DNA of 64,000 bases from the NCBI GenBank assembly GCA_029269725.1, contig JARJHS010000001.1, positions 1,111,172 through 1,175,171 on the forward strand, given 5' to 3'. Below, piece by piece: positions 36,043 through 44,743 of the stretch. The notes beneath the pieces were generated by a model, which made no database searches, was not told the origin of the DNA, and saw only the letters and a program-made list of their open reading frames with translations. Each line of letters opens with the position of its first letter. Position 1 is the stretch's first letter. A program made the position numbers and the translations under genes. This DNA is from Pollutibacter soli. Lineage in GTDB: Bacteria; Bacteroidota; Bacteroidia; Chitinophagales; Chitinophagaceae.

Positions 36043-36396
36043 GATCTCTTATTTTTTATTTACGAATACAAAAAGAATCAGATTATAAATTTACTACTTA
36101 GGTTGAACGTAATATCTAAGATCAAAAAGTCAGGCAAGTAACTTCCGTTCAATAAATTCAACAGAAACTCACTTAGATATTTTTACCGCCTCTTCATTCC
36201 CGACCTTGCCGCCTTACCGTCTAATACTTTTTAACGCAACGACAATGATATTAATCAACGGTAGACGGAAAGTCGGGAAGACCGGAAAGAAAACGGGAAA
36301 TAACAATCACACAACCTGCTACAATCTCAACAGCTAACTTTCTACGTTAAACATTCAACTTTTTACGCCTTCCTGCCGGCGGAGGCAGGTTCTACG
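36043..36396. repeat. hutH-hutU gap with heptanucleotide array and GC-rich palindrome
   Basis: Heptamers CTAACTT, TCTACGT, TAAACAT, TCAACTT, TTTACGC at 36334-36368, then the palindrome CCTGCCGGCGGAGGCAGG at 36372-36389, then TTCTACG, TTATACC reaching the hutH stop. No gene seen in the rest; a separate promoter for hutU was not identified. Confidence 0.7.
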
Positions 36397-37899
36397 TTAT
36401 ACCAACGGATAGTCCCTTATGAACGAAACCGCCGAGATCATGTCGTCATGCAGCACACGATCTTCTGCAATAAAACTTACTTTCTCACGAAATGCTGAAA
36501 CTACTTTTTCTATCTGAGGGGAAGACTTAAGAGGCCTTCTGAAATCCAATGCCTGTGTAGCAGTCAATAATTCAATCGCTAATACGCGTTCAACATTATT
36601 TATCACACGAAGACATTTCGTTGCTGCATTTGCGCCCATACTCACATGATCTTCCTGGTTATTGGAACTGGAAATAGAATCTACCGAGGCCGGAGTACAC
36701 AGCTGTTTATTCTCACTAACAATACCCGCGGCGGTATACTGCGGAATCATAAACCCGGAATGCAATCCAGGATCTTTCACCAAAAACATCGGCAAACCTC
36801 GTTGACCACTGATCAACTGATACGTCCTGCGTTCGGAAATATTTGCCATCTCACTCATCGCAATCGCAAGAAAATCCAGATTCAATGCCAACGGCTGTCC
36901 ATGAAAGTTACCACCACTAAGGATCAGGTCTTCTTCCGGAAATATATTCGGATTATCAGTAACCGCATTGATCTCGCGAAGGAAAACACCGAGTATATGA
37001 TCAACACTATCTTTAGAAGCCCCATGTACCTGCGGAATACATCGGAAAGAATAAGGATCCTGTATCTGTTTCTTTTTCTGAACACAGATTTCACTACCGT
37101 CTAGCCATTGACGTAAGTTGGTGGCTGTACTCACCTGTCCGGCGTGGGGACGAATGCGTTGAATCGCTGCGTCAAAAGGTTGTGTAATTCCATCAAATGC
37201 ATCAAGTGAAAGCGCGCTGATGAAATCTGCCCAGGCCAGTAACTGTTTTGATTTAATAAGGCAATAAATCCCGTAGGCACTCATGAACTGTGTACCATTG
37301 ATCAGGGCAAGTCCCTCTTTGCTTTTCAATTGAATATTTTCCCAACCGAGACCTTTCCACACTGTTTCTGTTTCTGTTTTCTGATTCTTATAATATACTT
37401 CGCCAAGCCCGATCAATGGCAAACACATATGACTTAGTGGAGCGAGGTCGCCACTCGCACCGAGTGAACCCTGGGTATAAATTACAGGAAAAATTTCCTG
37501 GTTATGCATTTCCATCAAGCGCTTAACGGTATCTATCTGCACACCTGAATGACCATAACTCAAAGATTTTATTTTAAGCATCAGCATCATTCGTATAATT
37601 TCTTTCGGTACTTCATCCCCCATCCCACAGGCATGTGATTTCAACAAATTCGACTGCAATTGTTCCGTTTGTGAATCGTCGATATGTACATGTTGTAAAA
37701 ATCCGAAACCGGTATTGATGCCATAAAACAATTCATCGCTGTTCGCGAGTTTATTGTCAAGGTATTCACGACACTGCACAATTTTCATGTGTGCATCATA
37801 GGTGATAGACACTTCCTGTCTGAATTCAAGATAATTACGAAGCTGATCAAAACTCAGCCAGGAACGGTCCAGAGGAAGATAATTGTAGCTCATATGCAA
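36397..37899 (-). CDS. hutH: Histidine ammonia-lyase
   Basis: First enzyme of histidine breakdown: L-histidine to trans-urocanate and ammonia. The 500-residue protein has the MIO-forming triad Ala148-Ser149-Gly150 in GSLGASGDLAPLSHM, plus active-site segments FGINTGFG-like (YGINTGFGFL), LALINGTQFM, QDPYSFRCIPQVHGA, and SGGNFHGQP. Start codon at 37899 or the Met two codons later (MSYNYLP). A consensus -7 box sits only 8 bp upstream of the first start, so the mRNA leader is very short. hutU lies downstream on the same strand. Confidence 0.96.
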   Translation of the reverse strand: MHMSYNYLPLDRSWLSFDQLRNYLEFRQEVSITYDAHMKIVQCREYLDNKLANSDELFYGINTGFGFLQHVHIDDSQTEQLQSNLLKSHACGMGDEVPKEIIRMMLMLKIKSLSYGHSGVQIDTVKRLMEMHNQEIFPVIYTQGSLGASGDLAPLSHMCLPLIGLGEVYYKNQKTETETVWKGLGWENIQLKSKEGLALINGTQFMSAYGIYCLIKSKQLLAWADFISALSLDAFDGITQPFDAAIQRIRPHAGQVSTATNLRQWLDGSEICVQKKKQIQDPYSFRCIPQVHGASKDSVDHILGVFLREINAVTDNPNIFPEEDLILSGGNFHGQPLALNLDFLAIAMSEMANISERRTYQLISGQRGLPMFLVKDPGLHSGFMIPQYTAAGIVSENKQLCTPASVDSISSSNNQEDHVSMGANAATKCLRVINNVERVLAIELLTATQALDFRRPLKSSPQIEKVVSAFREKVSFIAEDRVLHDDMISAVSFIRDYPLV

Positions 37900-37907
37900 G
37901 AATGTCG

Positions 37908-37915
37908 CAAATATA
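37908..37915 (-). promoter_or_regulatory. Candidate -7 box for hutH
   Basis: On the minus strand this reads TATATTTG, an exact TAnnTTTG match, separated from the first hutH ATG (37899) by 8 bp. Confidence 0.5.
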
Positions 37916-37958
37916 ACAAGTGGCTTATGCTGCCGGAACTTTATTATCTTGTCGTCTT

Positions 37959-38972
37959 ATGAAAAATGTTTTTTTATTATCGATTCTTACCCTAATCCTT
38001 TCAGTTTTCAAAGGAAATGCGCAGGAGATTGAAATTATTGAAAGTGGTTTGAAAACTTCGTTTCGCGGACTCAGTATAGTGAACGACAGGGTCATCTGGG
38101 CAAGCGGAAGCAATGGAACTGTCGGCCGTTCCGTCGATGGCGGAAAAACCTGGAACTGGATGACAGTGAAAGGATTTGAGAAAACCGATTTCCGTGATAT
38201 TGAAGCTTTTGATGAAAAGACCGCAGTTATCCTTGGTATCAGTGAACCAGCTTATATTCTCAAAACGTTCAATGGAGGTGAAAACTGGAAGCTTGTTTAT
38301 TCGGACAGTACAAAAGGTGTTTTCCTGGATGCGATGGAATTCTGGGACGATGGACATGGTATGGCAGTTGGCGATCCGATAGATGGAAAACTGTATATCG
38401 TACAATCGATTGATAACGGCAACCGTTGGAAAAAATTTCCATCCGACAAACTCGATAAGCCTGTTACCGGTGAAGCTTTCTTTGCCTCCAGCGGAACAAA
38501 TATCAGGCAACTCAACCGTGACTATGCAGTTATGGTTACAGGCGGTTTGAAATCGCGTATTTTACTGAGTGGCGTTTTGTATGATCTTCCGTTACAACAA
38601 GGCACCGAAAGCAGTGGTGCAAACTCGGTGGCGGTCTGGTTTCGTGGTAACGGAACTCATCGTATTGTTGTTACCGGCGGCGATTTTAGTAAACCAGCTC
38701 TGGCAAATGATGTGTGTGTTTACTCTACTGATCTTGGAAAAACCTGGAAAAAACCAGTAACAGGTCCTTTCGGTTATCGTTCCTGTGTTGAGTTTATTGA
38801 CAAAAAAATATTGATTACCTGCGGTACAACTGGTGTGGATATGTCATTTGACGGCGCAGAAAACTGGAAGAATATAAGTAAAGAATCATTTCATGTGGTG
38901 CGTCGTGCTAAAAAAGGAAATGCTGTTTTTCTCGCGGGTGGAAATGGAAGACTTGGGAAGCTGAAGTACTAA
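37959..38972 (+). CDS. Exported Ycf48/BNR-repeat-like propeller protein
   Basis: A 337-residue exported beta-propeller protein. Start at ATG 37959 gives a signal peptide (MKNVFLLSILTLILSVFKGNAQ); the longer frame starts inside the divergent promoter region. Repeats of the type SVDGGKTWNW, TFNGGENWKLVYSD, SIDNGNRWKKF, STDLGKTWKKP, SFDGAENWKNI show five or more BNR/Asp-box units, as in photosystem II assembly factor Ycf48 and 'oxidoreductase' annotations in Bacteroidota. No photosynthesis is implied; function unknown. Divergent from hutH with 59 bp between starts, and convergent with smc. Confidence 0.82.
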   Translation: MKNVFLLSILTLILSVFKGNAQEIEIIESGLKTSFRGLSIVNDRVIWASGSNGTVGRSVDGGKTWNWMTVKGFEKTDFRDIEAFDEKTAVILGISEPAYILKTFNGGENWKLVYSDSTKGVFLDAMEFWDDGHGMAVGDPIDGKLYIVQSIDNGNRWKKFPSDKLDKPVTGEAFFASSGTNIRQLNRDYAVMVTGGLKSRILLSGVLYDLPLQQGTESSGANSVAVWFRGNGTHRIVVTGGDFSKPALANDVCVYSTDLGKTWKKPVTGPFGYRSCVEFIDKKILITCGTTGVDMSFDGAENWKNISKESFHVVRRAKKGNAVFLAGGNGRLGKLKY

Positions 38973-38994
38973 CGCCGGTTTGCGAATTTTTTAG

Positions 38995-39032
38995 CCAGGT
39001 ATCCGATCCGCCGCGGCAGACGGGATACCTGG
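38995..39032. repeat. Stem-loop with 10-bp perfect arms
   Basis: CCAGGTATCC (38995-39004) and GGATACCTGG (39023-39032) around an 18-nt GC-rich loop (CCGCCGCGG core). No T-run; distinct from the terminator 110 bp further on. Confidence 0.55.
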
Positions 39033-39142
39033 GAGCTTTCAGCAATTTTGAAATCGATTCTGAAAAAAAACAAGAGAAAAAACATTCCTGCGGCAGAATA
39101 TTCTCCTCTTCACAAAGAATTTTCCTCCGTTCAACGCATAAA

Positions 39143-39180
39143 AAAAGATTGACAAATTTGCTGTCAATCTTTTATTTTTT
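39143..39180. terminator. Bidirectional terminator between Ycf48-like gene and smc
   Basis: 12-bp perfect arms AAAAGATTGACA/TGTCAATCTTTT, 7-nt loop, T-rich tail on the right and A-run on the left. Confidence 0.88.
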
Positions 39181-39197
39181 AGCACCAATTTTTCTCA

Positions 39198-42100
39198 CTA
39201 GTTCGCAGCCAGATTTCTGAAATCTACCGGCACAAGTTTACTAACACCCGCTTCCTGCATCGTTACACCGTAAATAATATCCACTGTGGACATCGTTGTT
39301 TTGTTATGTGTAACAATGATGAACTGTGACTCTTTACTGAACTGACGGATCATGTTGGTGAATTTGCTTACGTTGGCATCATCCAGCGGTGCGTCAACCT
39401 CGTCAAGGATACAGAACGGCGCTGGTTTGATGAGATAAATCGCAAACAACAATGCGGTGGCAGTTAACGTCTTTTCTCCCCCACTCAGCTGTGTGATCGA
39501 AGATGGTCTTTTACCTTTTGGCTTGGCGATGATATCAATCCCGGTTTCTGCCAGATTCTGCGGATCGATCATGACCATATCAGCGGTATCATCTTCTGTA
39601 AACAAGGCTTTAAATACCCTGTGAAAGTTTTCACGAACCTGGTTAAAGGTCTCAAGGAATTTCTGATTCGCAGTAGACTCGACTTCTTCTATGGTCTGGA
39701 TCAATGTATCTCTTGCTGTTACCAGGTCATTCTTTTGCTCTACGATGAAGTCATATCTCTTCTTCATTTCAGTAAACGCTTCGATAGCTGTCGGATTTAC
39801 TTCGCCCATATTTTCCAGGCGCTTTTTCATCTTATCAGCTTCTGCCTGAAGTTCTTCCTGGCTATCTGTTGACTGCCTCGCTTCATCAATAATGTTATCC
39901 AGCTCGACTTTGAATTCAACACTCAGGCGTTCTTTAATACCGGCGAGCTGTAAACGAAGTTCATTGACCTTGTCTTTGATCAGGTTCAGCAACTGATCCA
40001 CCTGGTCCTTCTCTTTTACCTTATGACGAACAGCACTTTCTTTTTCATTTAATACATTACGCAATTGGTAATAGTGCTGATCTGCCTCGTTAAGGCTACG
40101 TTCCTCTTCTTCTTTGCGATGCAACATTTCCACCAGGCTGGTCTCTACTTCCGCGAGATTAACCTCTGTTTCAGTAATGTTTCCAATCGCTTCCTGCAAC
40201 TGTACTCCACTGGTTTCCACCTGCTGGCGCAGATCATTGATCTGTTTTGTTTTGAACTCTGCTTCCTGTTGCAATGCATTCAACACACTCTGCTGACGTG
40301 TGTACTGCAGATTAATATCATTGAATGCTGTATTTGAAAATGCATATTCCTGTTCCGCCTGTGAATATTGCTCTTCAGAAGTACGCAGCTGATCTGCAAG
40401 CTCTTCCAGCTGACCATTCAGCTTATCAAGGTCAGCGCGAACATCAGCCATCGAATCTGTATTGTCCTGCAACTGGCCTTCCAGGTCTTCTTTCTTGCGC
40501 GATGCTGCTTCTTCAGACTGATGAAGACTTTCCAGTTTATTCTGAAGTCCATACACCTGGTTAGATAATAGGTTGATCTGGTCCTGTGTCTGTTTGATCG
40601 CGTTTTCTTTCAGCTTTTCGTTGTAGCCAATTACTTCATTGTGCTTGGCCTGGATATTTGCACGCAGATCGTTTACCACTATCTCCTGTGCACTGATTTC
40701 CTGAGCGAGTTTTTCGAGATTTTTTGCACGACCAATTTTCTTTCCTTCAAACAGACCTACGCTTCCTCCCGTGAGTGCGTATTTGCCCTTTACATATTTA
40801 CCATGTTTCTCAAGAACGACGTGGCCATTTGAATTGGCCAGTGCTTCTTCATTTTCTGCGATGAGTACATTACCCAGCAGGTAATTCACGAGATTTTTAT
40901 ATTTCGGATCGAATTCAACCACGTCCATTGCGGAGAAGGTTCCATCGATCCCATGCATATCGTAATTAGCGGGCGTACCATTCAGTTTATCCATAAGGAA
41001 AAAGTTCGCCTTTCCTTTCTGGTTACTATCCAAAAGATGGACAGCCTGCAAACCTTCCTGCAGATCATTCACAACATAATAACTCAGGTAGGGTTCCAGT
41101 ACATTTTCGACAGCGGTTCTGTATTCTTCTTTTACATAGATGATATCAGAAAGGATCGGTGCTGTATGGTTCCAATTGGGATTATTGTGAAGGAATTTTA
41201 CGCTTTCAGGATAACCTTCCATTGAATCTATCAAACTCTTCAACAGTGCGTGTTCATTCTTTTTTGCATCAAGCCTGCGACTTTCATCAGCGAGTTGCGC
41301 TCGCAAATGTTCGAGTACTTCCTGGGTGAGGAGTATCTGTTCGCGTGTCTGCTCATGAATTTCCTGTAGCTGCTGAAGATCTATTCTTTTTTCTTCCAGC
41401 TCCTGTTCGCGTTGATCTTTATCTGCAGCCACCTGCTGTATCTGCAACTGGCGCTGGTTCTGTTCATCGCTAAGCTGATGTATTGCACGCTGTAAATTCT
41501 GAATGGAAGTATCACCAACGGCTACACGTTTTTCAGAATCGAACTGCATACGTTGTAAAGCCTGGTTTTCTTTTCTCAGTATATCGATACCGGCACGTTT
41601 TTCATCAAACACCTTCCTCTTTTCATCCACCTCATCACGAAGCGTTTCCAGCCTGTCCTGAAGCGCAACTTTTTTTGCTTCTTCATCGATCATCTGTTGC
41701 TTCGTGAAACGAATACTTTCATCGATACCTTTCAGCTGGCCCTCTGATTTCTGGAGAAAATCCTGCAACGACTGACCTCTTTCTTTAAGGTATAGCAAAC
41801 GCTGTTTTGCAAGACTTTTTTCATTCTCACGCGTACGCACTGTTCCGAGGAAATCATTGAACGCATGTTGCATGCGCTGTAATTCCTTTTCTTTTTCAAC
41901 GAACTCCAGTTTTTCCTGTTCCAAACCAGCTTCTTCCATTGCGATGGCGGCTTCCAGCTGATGCTTGCGGTCAGTTTCGGTCTGCTGTTGCTCAGTCAGA
42001 TCTTTATACGTAAGATTGAATCCTTCCAAAGCGGCTTTCGCCAGTTCAACACTTACTACTTTGTATGCCTTGCGGATCTCGTAGTATTTTTCAGCCTTTT

Positions 42101-42728
42101 TTGCCTGGCTTTCCAGCATCTTCAGCTGGTTATTTATTTCAAACAGCAAATCTTCAATACGATTCAGATCCTGTTCCGTAGCGTCTAGTTTGAGACGTGC
42201 TTCTTTTTTCCTGGTTTTATAGATAGATATACCCGCCGCCTGCTCCAGCATTTTACGACGACTGTTATCCTTATCCTTAATAATATCATCCACCATGCCC
42301 AATTCGATAATAGCATAGCTGTCTGTACTCACACCAGTATCAAGGAACAGGTTATGTATATCCTTTAAACGGCACTGAACGTCGTTCAGGCGGTACTCAC
42401 TTTCGCCGCTTTTATAAAACTTACGGGTAACAGTAACTGTATTGAACTCCGTGGGCAGGAGATTACGTGTGTTCTCGAAAGTAAGACTCACTTCCGCGAG
42501 ACCACTGGCGCTACGCGAGCGCGAGCCGTTAAACACGAGGCTTTCCAGGTTCTCACTGCGAAGGTTACTGATCTTATGTTCCCCGATTACCCAACGTATA
42601 CTATCAACGATATTACTCTTACCACACCCGTTAGGTCCGATGATGCCGGTAATACCTTCGTCGAAATTGATCGTGGTTTTGTCAGCAAAGCTTTTGAATC
42701 CTTTAATTTCTAAACTCTTTAGTCTCAC
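39198..42728 (-). CDS. smc: Chromosome segregation ATPase SMC
   Basis: Structural-maintenance-of-chromosomes ATPase that, with ScpA and ScpB, compacts and segregates the chromosome. Walker A GPNGCGKSN near residue 33, two long coiled coils (about 165-500 and 670-1000), a hinge around 510-660 (GYPESVKFLHNN, ending near GGSVGLFEGKK), signature LSGGEKTLTATALLFA and Walker B FCILDEVDAPLDDAN. Start set at GTG 42728 (VRLKSLEIKGFKSF, the usual family N-terminus, preceded by AAAGGA); an upstream ATG at 42782 would place 18 odd residues in front and lies upstream of the consensus -7 box. With GTG the length is 1176, normal for the family. Confidence 0.96.
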   Translation of the reverse strand: MRLKSLEIKGFKSFADKTTINFDEGITGIIGPNGCGKSNIVDSIRWVIGEHKISNLRSENLESLVFNGSRSRSASGLAEVSLTFENTRNLLPTEFNTVTVTRKFYKSGESEYRLNDVQCRLKDIHNLFLDTGVSTDSYAIIELGMVDDIIKDKDNSRRKMLEQAAGISIYKTRKKEARLKLDATEQDLNRIEDLLFEINNQLKMLESQAKKAEKYYEIRKAYKVVSVELAKAALEGFNLTYKDLTEQQQTETDRKHQLEAAIAMEEAGLEQEKLEFVEKEKELQRMQHAFNDFLGTVRTRENEKSLAKQRLLYLKERGQSLQDFLQKSEGQLKGIDESIRFTKQQMIDEEAKKVALQDRLETLRDEVDEKRKVFDEKRAGIDILRKENQALQRMQFDSEKRVAVGDTSIQNLQRAIHQLSDEQNQRQLQIQQVAADKDQREQELEEKRIDLQQLQEIHEQTREQILLTQEVLEHLRAQLADESRRLDAKKNEHALLKSLIDSMEGYPESVKFLHNNPNWNHTAPILSDIIYVKEEYRTAVENVLEPYLSYYVVNDLQEGLQAVHLLDSNQKGKANFFLMDKLNGTPANYDMHGIDGTFSAMDVVEFDPKYKNLVNYLLGNVLIAENEEALANSNGHVVLEKHGKYVKGKYALTGGSVGLFEGKKIGRAKNLEKLAQEISAQEIVVNDLRANIQAKHNEVIGYNEKLKENAIKQTQDQINLLSNQVYGLQNKLESLHQSEEAASRKKEDLEGQLQDNTDSMADVRADLDKLNGQLEELADQLRTSEEQYSQAEQEYAFSNTAFNDINLQYTRQQSVLNALQQEAEFKTKQINDLRQQVETSGVQLQEAIGNITETEVNLAEVETSLVEMLHRKEEEERSLNEADQHYYQLRNVLNEKESAVRHKVKEKDQVDQLLNLIKDKVNELRLQLAGIKERLSVEFKVELDNIIDEARQSTDSQEELQAEADKMKKRLENMGEVNPTAIEAFTEMKKRYDFIVEQKNDLVTARDTLIQTIEEVESTANQKFLETFNQVRENFHRVFKALFTEDDTADMVMIDPQNLAETGIDIIAKPKGKRPSSITQLSGGEKTLTATALLFAIYLIKPAPFCILDEVDAPLDDANVSKFTNMIRQFSKESQFIIVTHNKTTMSTVDIIYGVTMQEAGVSKLVPVDFRNLAAN

Positions 42729-42757
42729 GTGTCGTCCTTTTAAAAAATGATGGGAGG

Positions 42758-42765
42758 CAAATATA
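42758..42765 (-). promoter_or_regulatory. Candidate -7 box for smc
   Basis: TATATTTG on the minus strand, an exact TAnnTTTG match, 29 bp before the GTG start at 42728. Confidence 0.5.
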
Positions 42766-43022
42766 ACAGAACAGGTTTCCAAATTAACCTTGCTGCACCG
42801 CTAAGTGTTCATTATTACTCCCATTTTATTAACAAAAATCCAGCCGGTCTGAAACTCAATCCCAGCGCGGGTTCCAGCGGATACGAGTTATACACAATAT
42901 GTGAAAAAGTATTCAACTTTGTGTTGTTTTATTTGTTAAAAAGAGAGTGGATCCGGCCGTACAATTTGCCGAATTTTGTAATGTGAAGAAGAATATTCTA
43001 TTTAAAGTTTAACTTGAAGTGT

Positions 43023-43760
43023 ATGGCACTGTTAAATCAACTCAGTAGATACGAAAAAGAAGCGGCGATGGATATGCGCATCTGGCAGCAGAAGATGCAG
43101 CGTAAACCGTCCCTGCGGGCAAGAGTATCAAAAAAATTACAGACCAGGATCAATTCCTATATCCCTGAAAAAGTACACGAGGTGGTGACGGCCGCGATCC
43201 GGGAAACAGTAAAAGGTATGATGACGGGCGCAGGACTCATAAACCCTCCGCCGCTCACGGGAATCGATCTTGAAGGGCGGGAGGAACAGGCAAGAGGGAA
43301 AATCAAACTGTATAAAAACACGGCTGCTGCAGAGGGTGCAATTACCGGAGCAGGCGGCATTTTACTGGGACTGGCTGACTTTCCGTTATGGTTGAGTATA
43401 AAGATGAAGATGCTGCTTGAAATAGCGGCAGTGTATGGCTACGACGTCAGGGATACCCGTGAACGCCTGTATATCCTCGGAATTTTTCAACTCTGTTTTT
43501 CAAGTCAGCAACACCGCAACCTCGTTTACCAGAAACTGGCGTCATGGGCTTCAGCACCGGAATTGCCTGAAGATCTCAATTCACTCGACTGGCGAACTTT
43601 CCAGCAGGAATACCGCGATTATATCGATCTGGCAAAACTGTTACAACTGGTACCTGGGATTGGCGCCGTTGTCGGTGCCTATGTTAATCACCGGTTAACG
43701 GATCATCTCGGAGAGACAGCGATGAATGCGTACAGGTTGAGGTATTTTTCCGGAAATTGA
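43023..43760 (+). CDS. EcsC family protein
   Basis: A 245-residue protein with the EcsC domain: KLQTRINSYIPEKVHEVVTAAIRETVKGM, the glycine-rich hydrophobic stretch GAITGAGGILLGLADFPLWLSIKMKMLLEIAAVYG, and a C-terminal glycine-rich hydrophobic segment LVPGIGAVVGAYVNHRL. An in-frame ATG three codons earlier (43014) is an alternative start. EcsC is named from the Bacillus ecs operon but has no settled biochemical role; members look membrane-associated. Divergent from smc, with 294 bp between the starts. The large palindromic repeat array begins directly after the stop. Confidence 0.85.
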   Translation: MALLNQLSRYEKEAAMDMRIWQQKMQRKPSLRARVSKKLQTRINSYIPEKVHEVVTAAIRETVKGMMTGAGLINPPPLTGIDLEGREEQARGKIKLYKNTAAAEGAITGAGGILLGLADFPLWLSIKMKMLLEIAAVYGYDVRDTRERLYILGIFQLCFSSQQHRNLVYQKLASWASAPELPEDLNSLDWRTFQQEYRDYIDLAKLLQLVPGIGAVVGAYVNHRLTDHLGETAMNAYRLRYFSGN

Positions 43761-44520
43761 ACCTGGGAGGTCTAAGACCTGCGAGGTCTAATAGACCGGC
43801 AAGGTTTAAAGACTTGCGAGGTTTAAAAGACCTGCCAGGTCTGTCAGAAGGGAATCACTATCTTTTGAAACTACGTAAATCGCCAAAAGCAGATGTTTGC
43901 CAGAAATTGACCACATAAAGTGGCAACCTTGAAGGTCTAAGACCTTCAAGGTTTATATACCTGCGAGGTCTAATAGACGGGCAAGGTTTAAAAGACCTGC
44001 CAGGTCTGTCAGAAGGGAATCACTATCTTTTGAAACTACGTAAATCGCCAAAAGCAGAAGAAATTGACCACTTAAAGTGACAACCTGGGAGGTCTAAGAC
44101 CTGCAAGGTTTAAAAGACCTGCCAGGTCTAATAGACGGGCAAGGTTTAAAAGACCTGCCAGGTCGTCAGAAGGGAATCAATATCTTTTGAAACTACGTAA
44201 ATCGCCAAAAGCTGAAGAAATTGACCACTTAAAGTGACAACCTGGGAGGTCTAAGACCTGCAAGGTTTATAGACCTGCGAGGTCTAATAGACGGGCAAGG
44301 TTTAAAAGACCTGCCAGGTCTGTAAGAAGGGAATCACTATCTTTTGAAACTACGTAAATCGCCAAAAGCAGAAGAAATTGACCACCTAAAGTGACAACCT
44401 TGGAGGTCTAAGACCTGCAAGGTTTATAGACCTGCGAGGTTTAAAAAACCTGCGAGGTCTAATAGACCTGCGAGGTTTAAAAGACCTGCGAGGTCTAATA
44501 GACCTGCCAGGTTTTCAAAA
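43761..44520. repeat. Array of palindromic GGTCTAAGACC / GACCTGCGAGGTC words, 157-165 bp higher-order unit
   Basis: Higher-order unit marked by GAAGGGAATCACTATCTTTT at 43847, 44012, 44169 and 44326 (spacing 165, 157, 157 bp), each followed by GAAACTACGTAAATCGCC. Between markers are runs of 17-18 bp words such as AGACCTGCGAGGTCTAAT and AAGACCTGCCAGGT, many self-complementary. A 29-nt palindrome at 43925-43953 has 14-bp perfect arms. The array ends in about seven consecutive short words (44401-44515). No open frame of note. From 44521 to 44694 I see no feature. Confidence 0.85.
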
Positions 44521-44694
44521 CGTCAGCTTGCAGAGCCAGAAAGTATCAGAAATATTACAATGTATGTATGTGGCAACAGGCAGAAGTTTATAGAATATAA
44601 TAGTAGAGAGTCAAGCATGACTCCCTACCATTGTCAGCAGATTGGCCTTTTTCACACTGTTTTTCTGTTTCTGCTTTTTAATTCATTTTCCAGC

Positions 44695-44743
44695 TTTCCT
44701 GTATTCCGTATTCTCCAATCAGTATTCTGTATCCCCACTTATC
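44695..44743. repeat. Heptanucleotide array (TATTCTG words), 7 units
   Basis: TTTCCTG, TATTCCG, TATTCTC, CAATCAG, TATTCTG, TATCCCC, ACTTATC, overlapping the stop of the aminopeptidase gene (44739-44741). Confidence 0.65.

Noticed and set aside
43761..44520. Possible CRISPR or tRNA-like cluster because of repeated palindromes
   Set aside because: Both the words and the intervening block repeat; there are no variable spacers, no CCA ends and no cloverleaf pattern.
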